64,000 bases of DNA from NCBI GenBank assembly GCA_013396655.1, contig WBMV01004161.1, forward strand, positions 572,084 to 636,083, given 5' to 3'. The stretch comes from Campylorhamphus procurvoides. Taxonomy: Eukaryota; Chordata; Aves; Passeriformes; Dendrocolaptidae. Shown piece after piece: positions 51,807 through 61,599 of this stretch (positions are counted from its first letter, which is position 1; every line of letters starts with the position of its first letter). Position numbers and translations under genes: made by a program. The notes under the pieces were generated by a model. The model was not told the DNA's origin and did no database searches. It saw only the letters and a list, made by a program, of their open reading frames with translations.

Positions 51807-52269
51807 TCACGTAGCAGGACAAGCTGGGGAGCTTCCTGAAGTCACATTTACTGCTTGAGTTTGTCTGTCCATATCGGAGAGGGATTTGGTCCCTGGGTTT
51901 TGAGCCTGTTCAGAAACAGCAGGAGAGGCAGCAGTGTGGTTGCCATGCTCGCCCTCCTGCCCTGGACCACTGGGAGTGGCGTCCTCCTTGGCTGTCCCAG
52001 CGTGACTGTGTGACTGGCTGCCTTGCCTCCCTGCTTCTGCCTCCTGCTGCTGCAGCAGCCGCTCCACCTCTATCTCCAGCTCCAGATTCTCCTCATCTGC
52101 CTCCACATCCAGCTGCTGCATCAGCTCCTCCAGCTTCCTGGCCTTGCGGAGCTCGTTCTGCTGGATGATGGTGCAGAGGTGCTCCGTGAGGTGCTCCTTG
52201 AGCTCTGTCTTGTGCTGAAGGGCCAGCTTGGCTGCCACGTACTCCGACTCCGCCTTTTCATACCGCTTC
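51807..52269 (-). CDS. GORAB: GORAB coding exon 5 (terminal)
   Basis: The acceptor TTTTGCAG precedes the exon. Its first base completes the Arg codon begun in exon 4, giving [16 protein letters not shown]. It encodes the second half of the coiled coil ([50 protein letters not shown]), then a low-complexity Ser/Gly/Thr-rich tail ending SPACPAT and a stop. The coiled-coil part is highly conserved in the family; the tail is divergent, as in other species. Confidence 0.96.
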
Positions 52270-55200
52270 CTGCAAAAGCAGCAGCATTGCCAGGGGGTTA
52301 ATTCTCAAAGCACTCCACAGCCTGACACGTGGACAGACACTTTACACATCCCTGAGATGTAATGTGCTCTGCAGAGCATAATGCCAGCTGTTCATGACAT
52401 GCTGCTACCTTAGCAAAAGGGAGGAAAGTAAGTGTGAATTGATCAAAACTTCTCCGGACACTTTAGGCTCTGCTGCTGTGTATTCCCAGGGTTAATTTGC
52501 TCATCTGAAAACTATAGATTGAATCACAAACATACGTTTTTGCTGCCTGTTTGAAGAGATGCGTCGCTGGCAGCAGGAAGAAACCATCAGAAATCGCAGT
52601 GTTTTCACACCCCCCCAGGGAACTGAAACACCACAAAGCAGTTTGGGGTTTTCCTAACCCAGCCACCCCCTGACAGGCACAGATGCTTAAAGGAGCACAC
52701 TGTGGATACACATGGACATTCAGATCATGTCTTCTTCTGGCCACCCATATACATGTTCAGAAGATCAGGAGCAGCACAGACTGACACAGCAAATAACATC
52801 AACAGTGATCACAACTTCTGTGAGGCAAGCGATGTAGAGTTTTATTGCAAGCATCCCCCTGACACTCACCTCCTGCCAATTTGCACTTGCTGTCGTGACA
52901 AATGTAGCAAAAAGGAAATATTCTAAATATTTACTGAGGTTAACACACAGAGAATATGGAGCACTTTAATGGCTGGTGTCTGCATTAGTGATGCTTTTTC
53001 CACTACATAAGTAAATCTGTGTATAAATTCTAATTGACAGAAAGATGGGTGCAATCTTGCTCCTCAGGAAAAGGAACACACAAAGGCTTTTGCAGCATGG
53101 CTATGTTATGCACCTTACAGAGCACTTCTAAAACTAGTATTAGTAAGGTGGTTGAATAAAAGAGTCCAGCTCTTTCATAGAACCAGTATCTGTTTAAACA
53201 AAGCAACGGAAAAACAGGATCCTTTGCTTAGTGAAACAGAAGGAAATAAGACATAGAAAAGCCTTCCCAAATATGTTTTTTATATAATGATCACAAGACT
53301 TTGACCCAGATGTAAAGGCTAACTCTGCAGTGAGCAGAAGATGCCCATTTACATTTTCCTTTCAAGAAATGTGCCTCTGAAATGGAAAACCTAAATAATG
53401 CTATGCTGGAAACATCTGCAGAGTTAAACCTCTGGGCTGAATTCACACATATTATTCACATCATATTTATGAAAATTCAATTCCACAGCATTTGTCAAAT
53501 GCCCCTAACTATGCATGTGCTCAGGACCACTTGAAGTTGCACTTTTTGACCCACTGAAATAATTTTTGGTTTAGTCCTAAAACATAAGGCAAGAACTAAA
53601 AATTTGCTTCAAAAGACACCATTTAAAAGTAAATTGGCTTGGGCTCATAATACATAAAAACTACAACACTGAAAGTATCTAACTTGCATTTCCAAATCCC
53701 TTCCTCACAAAAAGATTAAGTTTATGAAAGTCATTAAGAATTTAGTAAAGTTTATCCAGTCGTCCCACCAGCATCTCCTTTTGTTATTGTCATAAAAAAC
53801 TTTCCAAATGTCAGAGCCCTTTGTGTGATGTGCTCTTCTGTCAGTAAGCATTTCAAATAGATACATTATTACAAAACTTGGGTATGGAGATTTGCTGGAG
53901 TATGTTAATGGTTTTAGAAACCAGATGAAAACTAAAATCCACTGAAATGTTTTTCCACTTGAGGACATGAAATTCTGTATTCATATGCCACCAGCTACTC
54001 TAATTACAGTTAATCTTAGGTATTTTAAATGATAATTACACCAAAAGAAATCTTAATTTTTTAGCTACCACTGCTGTTTTTTCAAAGACTAATTACCATG
54101 TTTATTGGCCCGTGGTCAATGTAGAGCAAAAGTCAAAAGGAGAAATGCACATTTAACACATTGAATTGTGAACCCCAAACCGCAGCCGAACATTTCTGTT
54201 TCATGAGACGGCTGCACAAACATGCTGATGTTTATCTCCTGATGTTGTGGCTTACCCACAACTAATGGGGTGTTCCGATTAATTTCTTGCGTTTAAGGAA
54301 CTCATCAGAACCAAAGTGATTAAAGGCACATTGTGAAGGGTGAAAGCTTGCTTTTTCCTTCAGTTTTTGGTCCTGGTTCCAAAAGCACTTCAGCAGTTTT
54401 ATATGTTTTAAGCTTAATTGGTCCCATTGATTCTGAAAGGACCAGAGCTGTCATCAACGAGCAAGTTTCCCTGAAAGGGACTTTCATTTTAGGACTTTTC
54501 AAGAAAAAACCTCTTTCCCCCTGAGAAGAAATAAACAACCTTGAAACAGTAAAGCAGGGCTTATGGACAACTGCACAGTTAAAGCAGTACTTATGTCTCA
54601 TGATAGCACAGCCTGCAGTCAGAAAATCTGACTCGCTTTCCAGATTCCAAGGGAAAAATTAGGAAACAAAAAGCATACTTTTACCTCCAGATTTGAAAGC
54701 CCCCCAGACTGTGACTGCTGGAACTATGCGTTATTACAATGACACAAATTCATCAGTGCTTTGGTGACAGGAAACAGCATTTTCCCCCTGCTCTGAGGCA
54801 GGGCTATTCCCTCCTCCCTCCTCCCTGTGTGTCCCTTACCGGGCATAGGAGTACTCCAGGCTGGCCTGGTCAATGCGGTTCCGCAGGATGCCAATGTCAG
54901 CAGACACCATGTCATCCAGAGCTTGCAACTCCTTCTGAATCCTCTTTAGTTTCACTGTTTCAGCCTGAGTTCTTTTGGATCTGCAAAAGGAAGATGCCTT
55001 TTTTTTTTCCTCCCCCTTTTTCAAGCCTCTCTTCTTGACATACTGGGCCCCATTTCGTTTGCAGAGCAACCAACTTCCTTAGGATCTATTCAGGTTTCTC
55101 CTTTATGGCTTAGGGCTTTTGATCTTTTTTAGCATCCACAGGGATCTAAAATGCCTGCTATTAAAGGACTACAGCAAAATTACGTAATGACTATAATCAA

Positions 55201-58200
55201 AGTGCCTAAAATGGATTGTGTTTCTTCACTGTGGAAACACACAAGAAGCTGCTGTATCTAAGTAGTTCTCAGTGTAAGGAAACAGGAAATGGCTTGGGGG
55301 AGAGTGAAAGGGGGAAGGGCATTTAGCCCTGCAAATATCCCCTTTCAAAGAAGCCCAGTTAGCAGGGGCCAAAAAGTCACCTAAGCTAAGCTTGATTTCC
55401 ATTTGGTAAAATTACTCCCGAAAGGCCCAGTCAAATCCCACTGAAGTGAATGGAAAGTTTTACATCAAACACAAAGGATCTCAATCAAGCCTTATGTAAC
55501 CTTTTTCAACTTGGCCTATTCATTCCCAAGTCCTGAAAACTGAATGTTGCTAAGGGTAGCAAGCTTTGATGGATCTCACTCCCAAGCAAGATGAGTGACT
55601 TTCATCACCACCAGCAAATTCACACTTCTCAGGGACTGCTTTACACCCAACGTAGGTGTCTGAAAGCAAGACTAATGGTGCAGGCAGTGACACCATCTCT
55701 CATTAGTCTAGCTGATGGAGGTGGAGGGAAACAAGACACCTGTGGTATTGCTGAAAGCCTGAGAAAGGGCTCTGAATGTCACACATAACTCCCAAAGTAT
55801 CACCTTCCATGTCCTCAGGCTTTGTTTCCAGGAGGAGGAACATAGCCTGGTGGTCACCCCTATGTCTGCTGTCCTACAGTGACTCAGAACAAATGTACCT
55901 GTGTTTTACCTCTGCCTGGCAAAGGAAAACACAATTTTCAGAACTCTAAAGAGAATCTTCTGCATAGTATGGGCTGTGTTCACCTGTGCTACCCAAGGGC
56001 TCTGATGGGCAGCACATAACACATGTCTGGGAAAGCACTGCAAGCCTGAAAGCTTCACATCACTTTCCCTGATCCAGTGTTATGAGCTGTTCCAACACTT
56101 TTCCCTACAAACCTTGCCTTCCTTGTAGTTTTAAGCCATTTCAGTGGACAACACTGTACAGTGCCTTAAAGTCTGGTCCCCTGAAGAGCAAGAGCCAACA
56201 ACTGAGAATATATGAATTTCTACCATTTCTCTTCAGCCAGAGTAAAACAGTATATTCTTCAACTTAAAGCTGATCATCTTCTCTTTTCCATGCTCTTCAT
56301 ATACTAATAAGAGTCAGAAGCTCAAACAGAAACAGCTATAGTTTCTCATCACAATTTAGGAATCAAATAAACTTTCCTGAAATCCAGTGAAAACAAGTCA
56401 GGGACAGAACAGGGATAAGCATCTGAGCATCCCAACTTCCAAGCATGATCTCACTAACAAATTCAACGACTTCAGCTAATTCTTGAGTTGAGTAACTACT
56501 TTTCCATCTGCACACAGAGCTGCAGCTTTGGAAGTGTGAAAAGCTTAGTCACAGCTTCTCAGCCAGCACTTGTCATCACAGGGAAATGTCGATCCCCGCA
56601 GCCCACTTGTGGAGCAGGACATAGAGAGCACAGAGAGAAGGAAAAAGTGACATTTACACCAAGATCTGCAACTGGCTGGAGACAAAAAGTAACTTGCCAG
56701 GGCTCAGCCCATGCAGAACAGCCTGTTACCTCTCAGCAATAGCTCTGGCCAGGAGAGCCTTCTTGCGCTTATTCTTCTCCTCTATCAGCCGCTGCTCTTG
56801 CTGCAGGATTTCCCAGCGGGATTTTTCCTGCCTGCTCATGGACAAGAAGATCAAAATTAATTGAAAGTTCATTTCTCACCCTGTTCTCTAAGTAACACAA
56901 ATATTTATCATTATCATTATTTCCTGAAGCAAACTCTGAAAAAGGCAAAGGAACAATAAACAGGTTTCGGTTCTGAGGAAAGAAGCATCACCTGCAAGAA
57001 GTCATTGAGAACAATAAAACATTTTCAGATGAAATCTGCTGATCATAACAAACATCTGCATAACCAAATGAGTTGCTGGAAGAAAAAGCATGGAGAGGTT
57101 TTTCAGAAATGGATGGAATTTTTCATTTAAAGGATGTGCTTCCCCGCTAGGTAGAAGCAGTTTCAAGTTTGTTACTGGCTGCTACAAGTTGCCATCTGTT
57201 CAGTCTACCAACACCACCTCTTTTTTGGAAAGGTTTTTTGCATAAAACAGATTTTTTCACAGGTCTGGCTTACAATACAGCCTCTAAATAATTAAAACTG
57301 ATACAAGTGAAAGGCTGGTAAAAGTTATAATGAAAATGAGCAACAAGGAAGAACAAGAATTCACTTTTGCCAGCAGGGAAAGAATGATACTGATTCCATT
57401 TCCTAGGCTATATCTGCTAAGGGATACAACCAGCCCCAGAGGATGGAAGGCATGAGATCAAGTGAGGGGGGGCAACCTCCATCAACACAACTGGGCAGGA
57501 TTTAGGAGAAACAAAAAACTGCTTTGCTGCTTTTCCACCCCACTGTGTTCTTCATGCCTTCGCTCAAGAAGACTCAGCTTAAAAATACCCAAGTAACTCA
57601 GCTGTTAACCATTTCTGCACAAGAACATCTCTTCAGATTTCACCTCCTCACCCTATCCCTAAACCTCATGTAGAGAGAGAGAAGTACCTTCAGGCCCTCT
57701 GAGATCCTATGGACAGATCTGACCAGAGAAAGGGACTGGCTCACCATACCTGGAAAGCTGCTGATCCCTATTTGAGGAATACAAACAATGCATTGAAGTT
57801 TGTAGGGCAGCCTTCATAAACCATTAAGACATCTCAGGCACTTTGGGATGAGCAGTGCCATTGCCACAGGAAATTACCTGAAAGCAGCACAGTGCCTATC
57901 TGCACAGAGTACAGTGCAGAATTTGGTCCCAAATCAGGTTTAACCCAACCAGACATTAAAAACAAAGCACCAATGCAGAGCAAGCTAATGTGGTCATAGA
58001 ATCATAGAATGGTTTGGGATGGAAGGGACAGCAACTCATTCCAACACCCCTGCCATGGGCAGGGACACCTTCTGCTATCCCAGGTTGCTCCAAGCCCCGT
58101 CCAACCTGGCCTTGGACACTTCCAGGGATGGGGCAGCCACAGCTTCTCTGGGCAACCTGTGCCAGGGCCTCAGCACCCTCACAGGGAAGATTTTTTTCCT

Positions 58201-59334
58201 AATATCCAAACCTGCTGACTGTCAGTGTGAAGCCACTGCCCCTTGTCCTGTCACTACATGCTCTTGTAAATAGACTCTCTCCATCTTTCTTGTAGGCCCC
58301 TTCAGGTCACAATTAGGCCACCCCAAAACCTTCTCTTTTCCAGGCTGAACAATCCCAATTCCTTCAGCCTCTCCTCATAGGAGAGAGAATGATTTGATTT
58401 GCCAAACCTTCGTGCTGGACACAGAAAAGCTCCCTTTACTTCACAATGACAGGATGAATCAATGCAGAACAATAACCCCCTGATTTTACCGACTTACTAA
58501 CAATTCCACTTTCTTTCTCTGCACTTGGGCGCTGGGCTGGGCAGGGCAGGGCTGGGCGCTGTCCCTGCCATTGCAAGGTGTCCCCTCCTCCTGCTGCTCT
58601 TGGCCGTCACTTTGCCTTTGATCTGCAGCAGGGGGTGCTGGCTCGGGCTGCTGAGGGTGACAGGGCTTGTGCTTTGGTGCAGAAAGCAGCTGCTCCGGAG
58701 TGACAGGGGCTGCCCCACCCTGCAGTCCCAGCTTCTGGCATTGCTGCTGCAGGGCTTTTTCCCGCTGCAGCTGCTTCCGAGGCTTGTTCCCGGTGTGGGG
58801 GCGAGGCTGCTGCTGCTGCTGCTCCGAGGGCTCGTACAGCTCTGTCAGTGGAGGAGAGGGAGAAACGGGATCAACCCCAAATCTCAGGGCCATAGAATCT
58901 GTGGATGAGTTCTTCTGGGCAAGCAACTGCTGCAAAATCGACATAAGGACATGACAACTGGGATGCCACGGGAAGGTAACACGGGGGAAAACCCGGGAAC
59001 GTTTTGCTAGCGTAGGAATCTGGAGTCTTAAAGGATATGAGCGTCCCTAAACGAGGAGAGGGAGGAGTAAGGGGCCTGGACTGCGGGACTCAAGGAGGGT
59101 AACTCTTGGAATAATGTGGAGCTAAAGAAGCGTCCCCGTCAGCCTGGTGGGCAAATTGAGGTAATAAGGCAAAGAACAAGGTGACACGTGGGCAGAGGAG
59201 GCCGGGAACACGANAGGCAGGTGCAGCGGCGGGGGCTGTGTGGGTGGTGCCGCCGCCGCCCGGTGCGTACCTGGGCGCTGCCCCCGCAGCTGCCGCAGCT
59301 CCTCCTGCGAGAAGCCGGCCCAGGCCTCGGCCAT
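51807..59334 (-). CDS. GORAB: GORAB (golgin, RAB6-interacting), five coding exons, 369 aa
   Basis: GORAB is a peripheral trans-Golgi coiled-coil scaffold that binds RAB6, ARF5 and SCYL1 and supports COPI retrieval; human loss causes gerodermia osteodysplastica. The coding segments are 59334-59271, 58841-58498, 56827-56730, 54980-54840 and 52269-51807. They sum to 1110 nt with every junction in frame and GT-AG. The N-terminus has the family motif [18 protein letters not shown]. Next come a bird-type polyglutamine, [10 protein letters not shown] and EQLLSAPK. The coiled-coil core follows ([20 protein letters not shown], then [18 protein letters not shown] and [18 protein letters not shown], then [19 protein letters not shown]). 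The C-terminus is variable and acidic/polar. The total length matches the human 369-residue form. An in-frame ATG at 59376 would add 14 residues. A near-identical second exon 2 at 60504-60850 looks like an assembly artefact. Confidence 0.96.
52270..54839 (-). other. GORAB: GORAB intron 4
   Basis: GT-AG intron of about 2.6 kb. AT-rich in the middle, with no additional exon, repeat family or ORF that I can support. Confidence 0.85.
54840..54980 (-). CDS. GORAB: GORAB coding exon 4
   Basis: This 141-nt exon encodes [19 protein letters not shown] and [25 protein letters not shown], the most conserved coiled-coil segment of GORAB. The acceptor is CTTTTGCAG and the donor is CG|GTAAGG. It enters with one base completing an Arg codon and leaves with two bases of the next Arg codon. 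Confidence 0.97.
54981..56729 (-). other. GORAB: GORAB intron 3
   Basis: GT-AG intron of about 1.75 kb. Its 3' end has a T-rich polypyrimidine tract next to exon 4. I see no other feature in it. Confidence 0.85.
56730..56827 (-). CDS. GORAB: GORAB coding exon 3
   Basis: This 98-nt exon encodes [20 protein letters not shown] followed by [12 protein letters not shown] and the first two bases of an Arg codon. The acceptor ends GGCAG and the donor is AG|GTAACA. A second CAG four bases earlier would shift the frame, so the acceptor used here is the one that preserves reading with exon 2. Confidence 0.96.
56828..58497 (-). other. GORAB: GORAB intron 2
   Basis: GT-AG intron of about 1.7 kb containing a truncated CR1 element near its 5' end (57994-58385). 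The remainder is unique, with no ORF or RNA gene recognised. Confidence 0.85.
57994..58385 (-). mobile_element. CR1 LINE fragment (3' end) in GORAB intron 2
   Basis: On the plus strand it begins TCATAGAATCATAGAATGG, the reverse complement of the avian CR1 3' terminus with its ATTCTATG repeats. It then has the familiar CR1 3' body (CCATGGGCAGGGACACCTTC, TGGCCTTGGACACTTCCAGG, AACCTGTGCCAGGGCCTCA, TCTTTTCCAGGCTGAACAA). The element is inserted in minus orientation and is 5' truncated, as most CR1 copies are. The false duplication breakpoint (58175) lies inside it. Confidence 0.95.
58175..59213. repeat. Duplicated block, copy 1 (GORAB exon 2 and intron 1)
   Basis: This 1039-bp block matches 60181-61222 (1042 bp) throughout by eye, with one 3-bp CTG insertion as the only difference found. 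It starts inside a CR1 and ends at a single N (59214). It is most likely one allele or assembly path of a single locus. Confidence 0.93.
58498..58841 (-). CDS. GORAB: GORAB coding exon 2 (copy continuous with exons 3-5)
   Basis: This 344-nt exon has acceptor CCACTGACAG and donor TTA|GTAAGT. It encodes [51 protein letters not shown], then a Pro/Gln-rich low-complexity segment ending RKKVELL. The QLQREKAL and EQLLSAPK motifs are diagnostic for GORAB. The five-glutamine run is encoded by (CAG)5 at 58807-58821, versus six in the second copy. Confidence 0.95.
59214..59214. other. Single-N join
   Basis: One N separates sequence shared with copy 2 from the exon 1 region. About 376 bases of intron 1 that copy 2 holds (61223-61598) are missing at this point, so the N marks an unresolved deletion and not a single unknown base. 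Confidence 0.85.
59271..59334 (-). CDS. GORAB: GORAB coding exon 1
   Basis: The exon has 64 coding bases: [20 protein letters not shown], then Pro and one base of a Glu codon, followed by donor CAG|GTACGC. The start at 59334 (GCGCCATGG) matches the conserved family N-terminus. The in-frame upstream ATG at 59376 (GCACCATGG) has a stronger Kozak context and would give a 14-residue Gly-rich extension. This exon is present only in copy 1; in copy 2 it is lost at the N at 61599. Confidence 0.93.
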
Positions 59335-59460
59335 GGCGCCCCTTCCTCCTCCTCCTCCGGCCCAGGCCCCGGCCATGGTGCCCCTTCCTCCTCCTCTAGC
59401 CCAAGCCCCAGCCGCGGCGCCCTTTCCTCCTCCTCCTCAGGCCCCGGCCATGGCACCCCT
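59330..59460 (-). repeat. GORAB: Start-codon-bearing minisatellite at the GORAB 5' end
   Basis: Roughly four imperfect units of about 36-42 bp, each containing a GGCCATGG (or GCCGCGG) core followed on the plus strand by a CTTCCTCCTCCTC tract. CAT triplets on the plus strand (ATG on the gene strand) lie at 59332, 59374 and 59449, and a degenerate unit lies near 59411. The first two ATGs are 42 bp apart and in frame. The furthest upstream ATG opens a four-codon uORF ending in TGA. Part of the array recurs at 61600-61680 in copy 2. Confidence 0.7.
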
Positions 59461-59501
59461 CCCTCCTCCCCCGCGAGCCCCCCGCCTGCCCCGCCCCGAC
59501 G

Positions 59502-60180
59502 NNNNNNNNNNNNNNNNNNNNNNNNNNNNNNNNNNNNNNNNNNNNNNNNNNNNNNNNNNNNNNNNNNNNNNNNNNNNNNNNNNNNNNNNNNNNNNNNNNN
59601 NNNNNNNNNNNNNNNNNNNNNNNNNNNNNNNNNNNNNNNNNNNNNNNNNNNNNNNNNNNNNNNNNNNNNNNNNNNNNNNNNNNNNNNNNNNNNNNNNNNN
59701 NNNNNNNNNNNNNNNNNNNNNNNNNNNNNNNNNNNNNNNNNNNNNNNNNNNNNNNNNNNNNNNNNNNNNNNNNNNNNNNNNNNNNNNNNNNNNNNNNNNN
59801 NNNNNNNNNNNNNNNNNNNNNNNNNNNNNNNNNNNNNNNNNNNNNNNNNNNNNNNNNNNNNNNNNNNNNNNNNNNNNNNNNNNNNNNNNNNNNNNNNNNN
59901 NNNNNNNNNNNNNNNNNNNNNNNNNNNNNNNNNNNNNNNNNNNNNNNNNNNNNNNNNNNNNNNNNNNNNNNNNNNNNNNNNNNNNNNNNNNNNNNNNNNN
60001 NNNNNNNNNNNNNNNNNNNNNNNNNNNNNNNNNNNNNNNNNNNNNNNNNNNNNNNNNNNNNNNNNNNNNNNNNNNNNNNNNNNNNNNNNNNNNNNNNNNN
60101 NNNNNNNNNNNNNNNNNNNNNNNNNNNNNNNNNNNNNNNNNNNNNNNNNNNNNNNNNNNNNNNNNNNNNNNNNNNNNNNN
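59502..60180. other. Assembly gap (679 N)
   Basis: A run of N between the two copies of the GORAB 5' region. The left edge is GORAB 5' flank; the right edge restarts abruptly inside the CR1 of intron 2. That is, the sequence goes backwards relative to the gene across the gap. Confidence 0.99.
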
Positions 60181-60391
60181 ACCCTCACAGGGAAGATTTT
60201 TTTCCTAATATCCAAACCTGCTGACTGTCAGTGTGAAGCCACTGCCCCTTGTCCTGTCACTACATGCTCTTGTAAATAGACTCTCTCCATCTTTCTTGTA
60301 GGCCCCTTCAGGTCACAATTAGGCCACCCCAAAACCTTCTCTTTTCCAGGCTGAACAATCCCAATTCCTTCAGCCTCTCCTCATAGGAGAG
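60181..60391 (-). mobile_element. CR1 fragment (second assembled copy, truncated by gap)
   Basis: Matches 58175-58385 base for base where compared. It is the same CR1 insertion as in copy 1, cut at the gap edge, and not an independent insertion. Confidence 0.9.
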
Positions 60392-60503
60392 AGAATGATT
60401 TGATTTGCCAAACCTTCGTGCTGGACACAGAAAAGCTCCCTTTACTTCACAATGACAGGATGAATCAATGCAGAACAATAACCCCCTGATTTTACCGACT
60501 TAC

Positions 60504-60850
60504 TAACAATTCCACTTTCTTTCTCTGCACTTGGGCGCTGGGCTGGGCAGGGCAGGGCTGGGCGCTGTCCCTGCCATTGCAAGGTGTCCCCTCCTCCTGC
60601 TGCTCTTGGCCGTCACTTTGCCTTTGATCTGCAGCAGGGGGTGCTGGCTCGGGCTGCTGAGGGTGACAGGGCTTGTGCTTTGGTGCAGAAAGCAGCTGCT
60701 CCGGAGTGACAGGGGCTGCCCCACCCTGCAGTCCCAGCTTCTGGCATTGCTGCTGCAGGGCTTTTTCCCGCTGCAGCTGCTTCCGAGGCTTGTTCCCGGT
60801 GTGGGGGCGAGGCTGCTGCTGCTGCTGCTGCTCCGAGGGCTCGTACAGCT
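60504..60850 (-). pseudogene. GORAB: GORAB exon 2, second assembled copy (orphan)
   Basis: This 347-nt copy of exon 2 with intact splice sites differs from 58498-58841 by one extra CAG, giving six glutamines (60813-60830). It lies upstream of exon 1 in transcription order. Inclusion together with the other copy would break the frame, because 347 is not a multiple of three. It is best read as the other allele of the same exon, misplaced by the assembler, and not as a true extra exon or a decayed copy. Confidence 0.8.
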
Positions 60851-61222
60851 CTGTCAGTGGAGGAGAGGGAGAAACGGGATCAACCCCAAATCTCAGGGCC
60901 ATAGAATCTGTGGATGAGTTCTTCTGGGCAAGCAACTGCTGCAAAATCGACATAAGGACATGACAACTGGGATGCCACGGGAAGGTAACACGGGGGAAAA
61001 CCCGGGAACGTTTTGCTAGCGTAGGAATCTGGAGTCTTAAAGGATATGAGCGTCCCTAAACGAGGAGAGGGAGGAGTAAGGGGCCTGGACTGCGGGACTC
61101 AAGGAGGGTAACTCTTGGAATAATGTGGAGCTAAAGAAGCGTCCCCGTCAGCCTGGTGGGCAAATTGAGGTAATAAGGCAAAGAACAAGGTGACACGTGG
61201 GCAGAGGAGGCCGGGAACACGA

Positions 61223-61598
61223 GTGGGGCAGTGGGCAGAGAGGTGGGTGCAGGACAAGGGCCTGGAGAATCTGGAAACGCGATCGGCAGGCTGCGGGTTG
61301 GCAGAGAGGGGGGTCTGGATGAGGGGAGCCGTGAGAGAGGGGGGCTGGATGAGGGAAGCAGCCGAGGGGTAGCCCGGGGAAAGGGCAGGCGTTTGATGCG
61401 GGCATAGACCAGCTGAACTGAGGGGACAGAAGGGCTGTGGGGACGGATAAGGTGAGAACAGAGGGGTTGAGGGGACGAATCAGGTCCAGGTGGAGGGGCC
61501 GGGCGGAGATGCGGCAGGAGAGACTGAGGGGACAGAGGGGCTCAGGGGACGGACAGGCGTGTGGATGGAGAGGCTGTGAGGACGGCTAAGGTGTGGAT
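61223..61598 (-). other. GORAB: GORAB intron 1 segment present only in copy 2, with G-rich minisatellite
   Basis: This piece belongs between exon 1 and exon 2, although here it sits far from exon 1. It contains a near-exact tandem pair (61303-61328 and 61334-61359, GAGAGGGGGG-CTGGATGAGG type). It also contains about three imperfect copies of a unit around CTGAGGGGACAGAGGGGCT (61418, 61524 and a shorter one at 61573). The plus strand has closely spaced runs of three to six G, suitable for G-quadruplexes, which may explain the assembly failure here. Confidence 0.7.
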
Positions 61599-61599
61599 N
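61599..61599. other. Single-N join
   Basis: One N joins intron 1 sequence directly to GORAB 5' flank. The exon 1 region present in copy 1 (59215-59396, about 180 bp) is absent here, so the N hides a deletion. Confidence 0.85.

Larger units (their letters stand above)
60181..61222. repeat. Duplicated block, copy 2 (GORAB exon 2 and intron 1)
   Basis: Second copy of 58175-59213, same orientation, offset 2006 bp before the CTG insertion and 2009 bp after it. Beyond 61222 it continues into intron 1 sequence that copy 1 lacks. Confidence 0.93.

Noticed and set aside
58009..58273. Plus-strand ORFs of 62-84 codons
   Set aside because: They fall within the CR1 3' fragment in antisense orientation and do not encode the CR1 reverse transcriptase.
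58525..58954. Leu/Cys-rich plus-strand frames opposite GORAB exon 2, repeated at 60531-60963
   Set aside because: They are antisense shadows of the glutamine- and proline-rich GORAB exon; CTG and GCC repeats read as Leu, Cys and Gly.
59139..60279. Frames of 322-363 codons across the second gap on both strands
   Set aside because: Most of their length is N. The flanking codons are GC-rich repeat and CR1 sequence read in unrelated frames.
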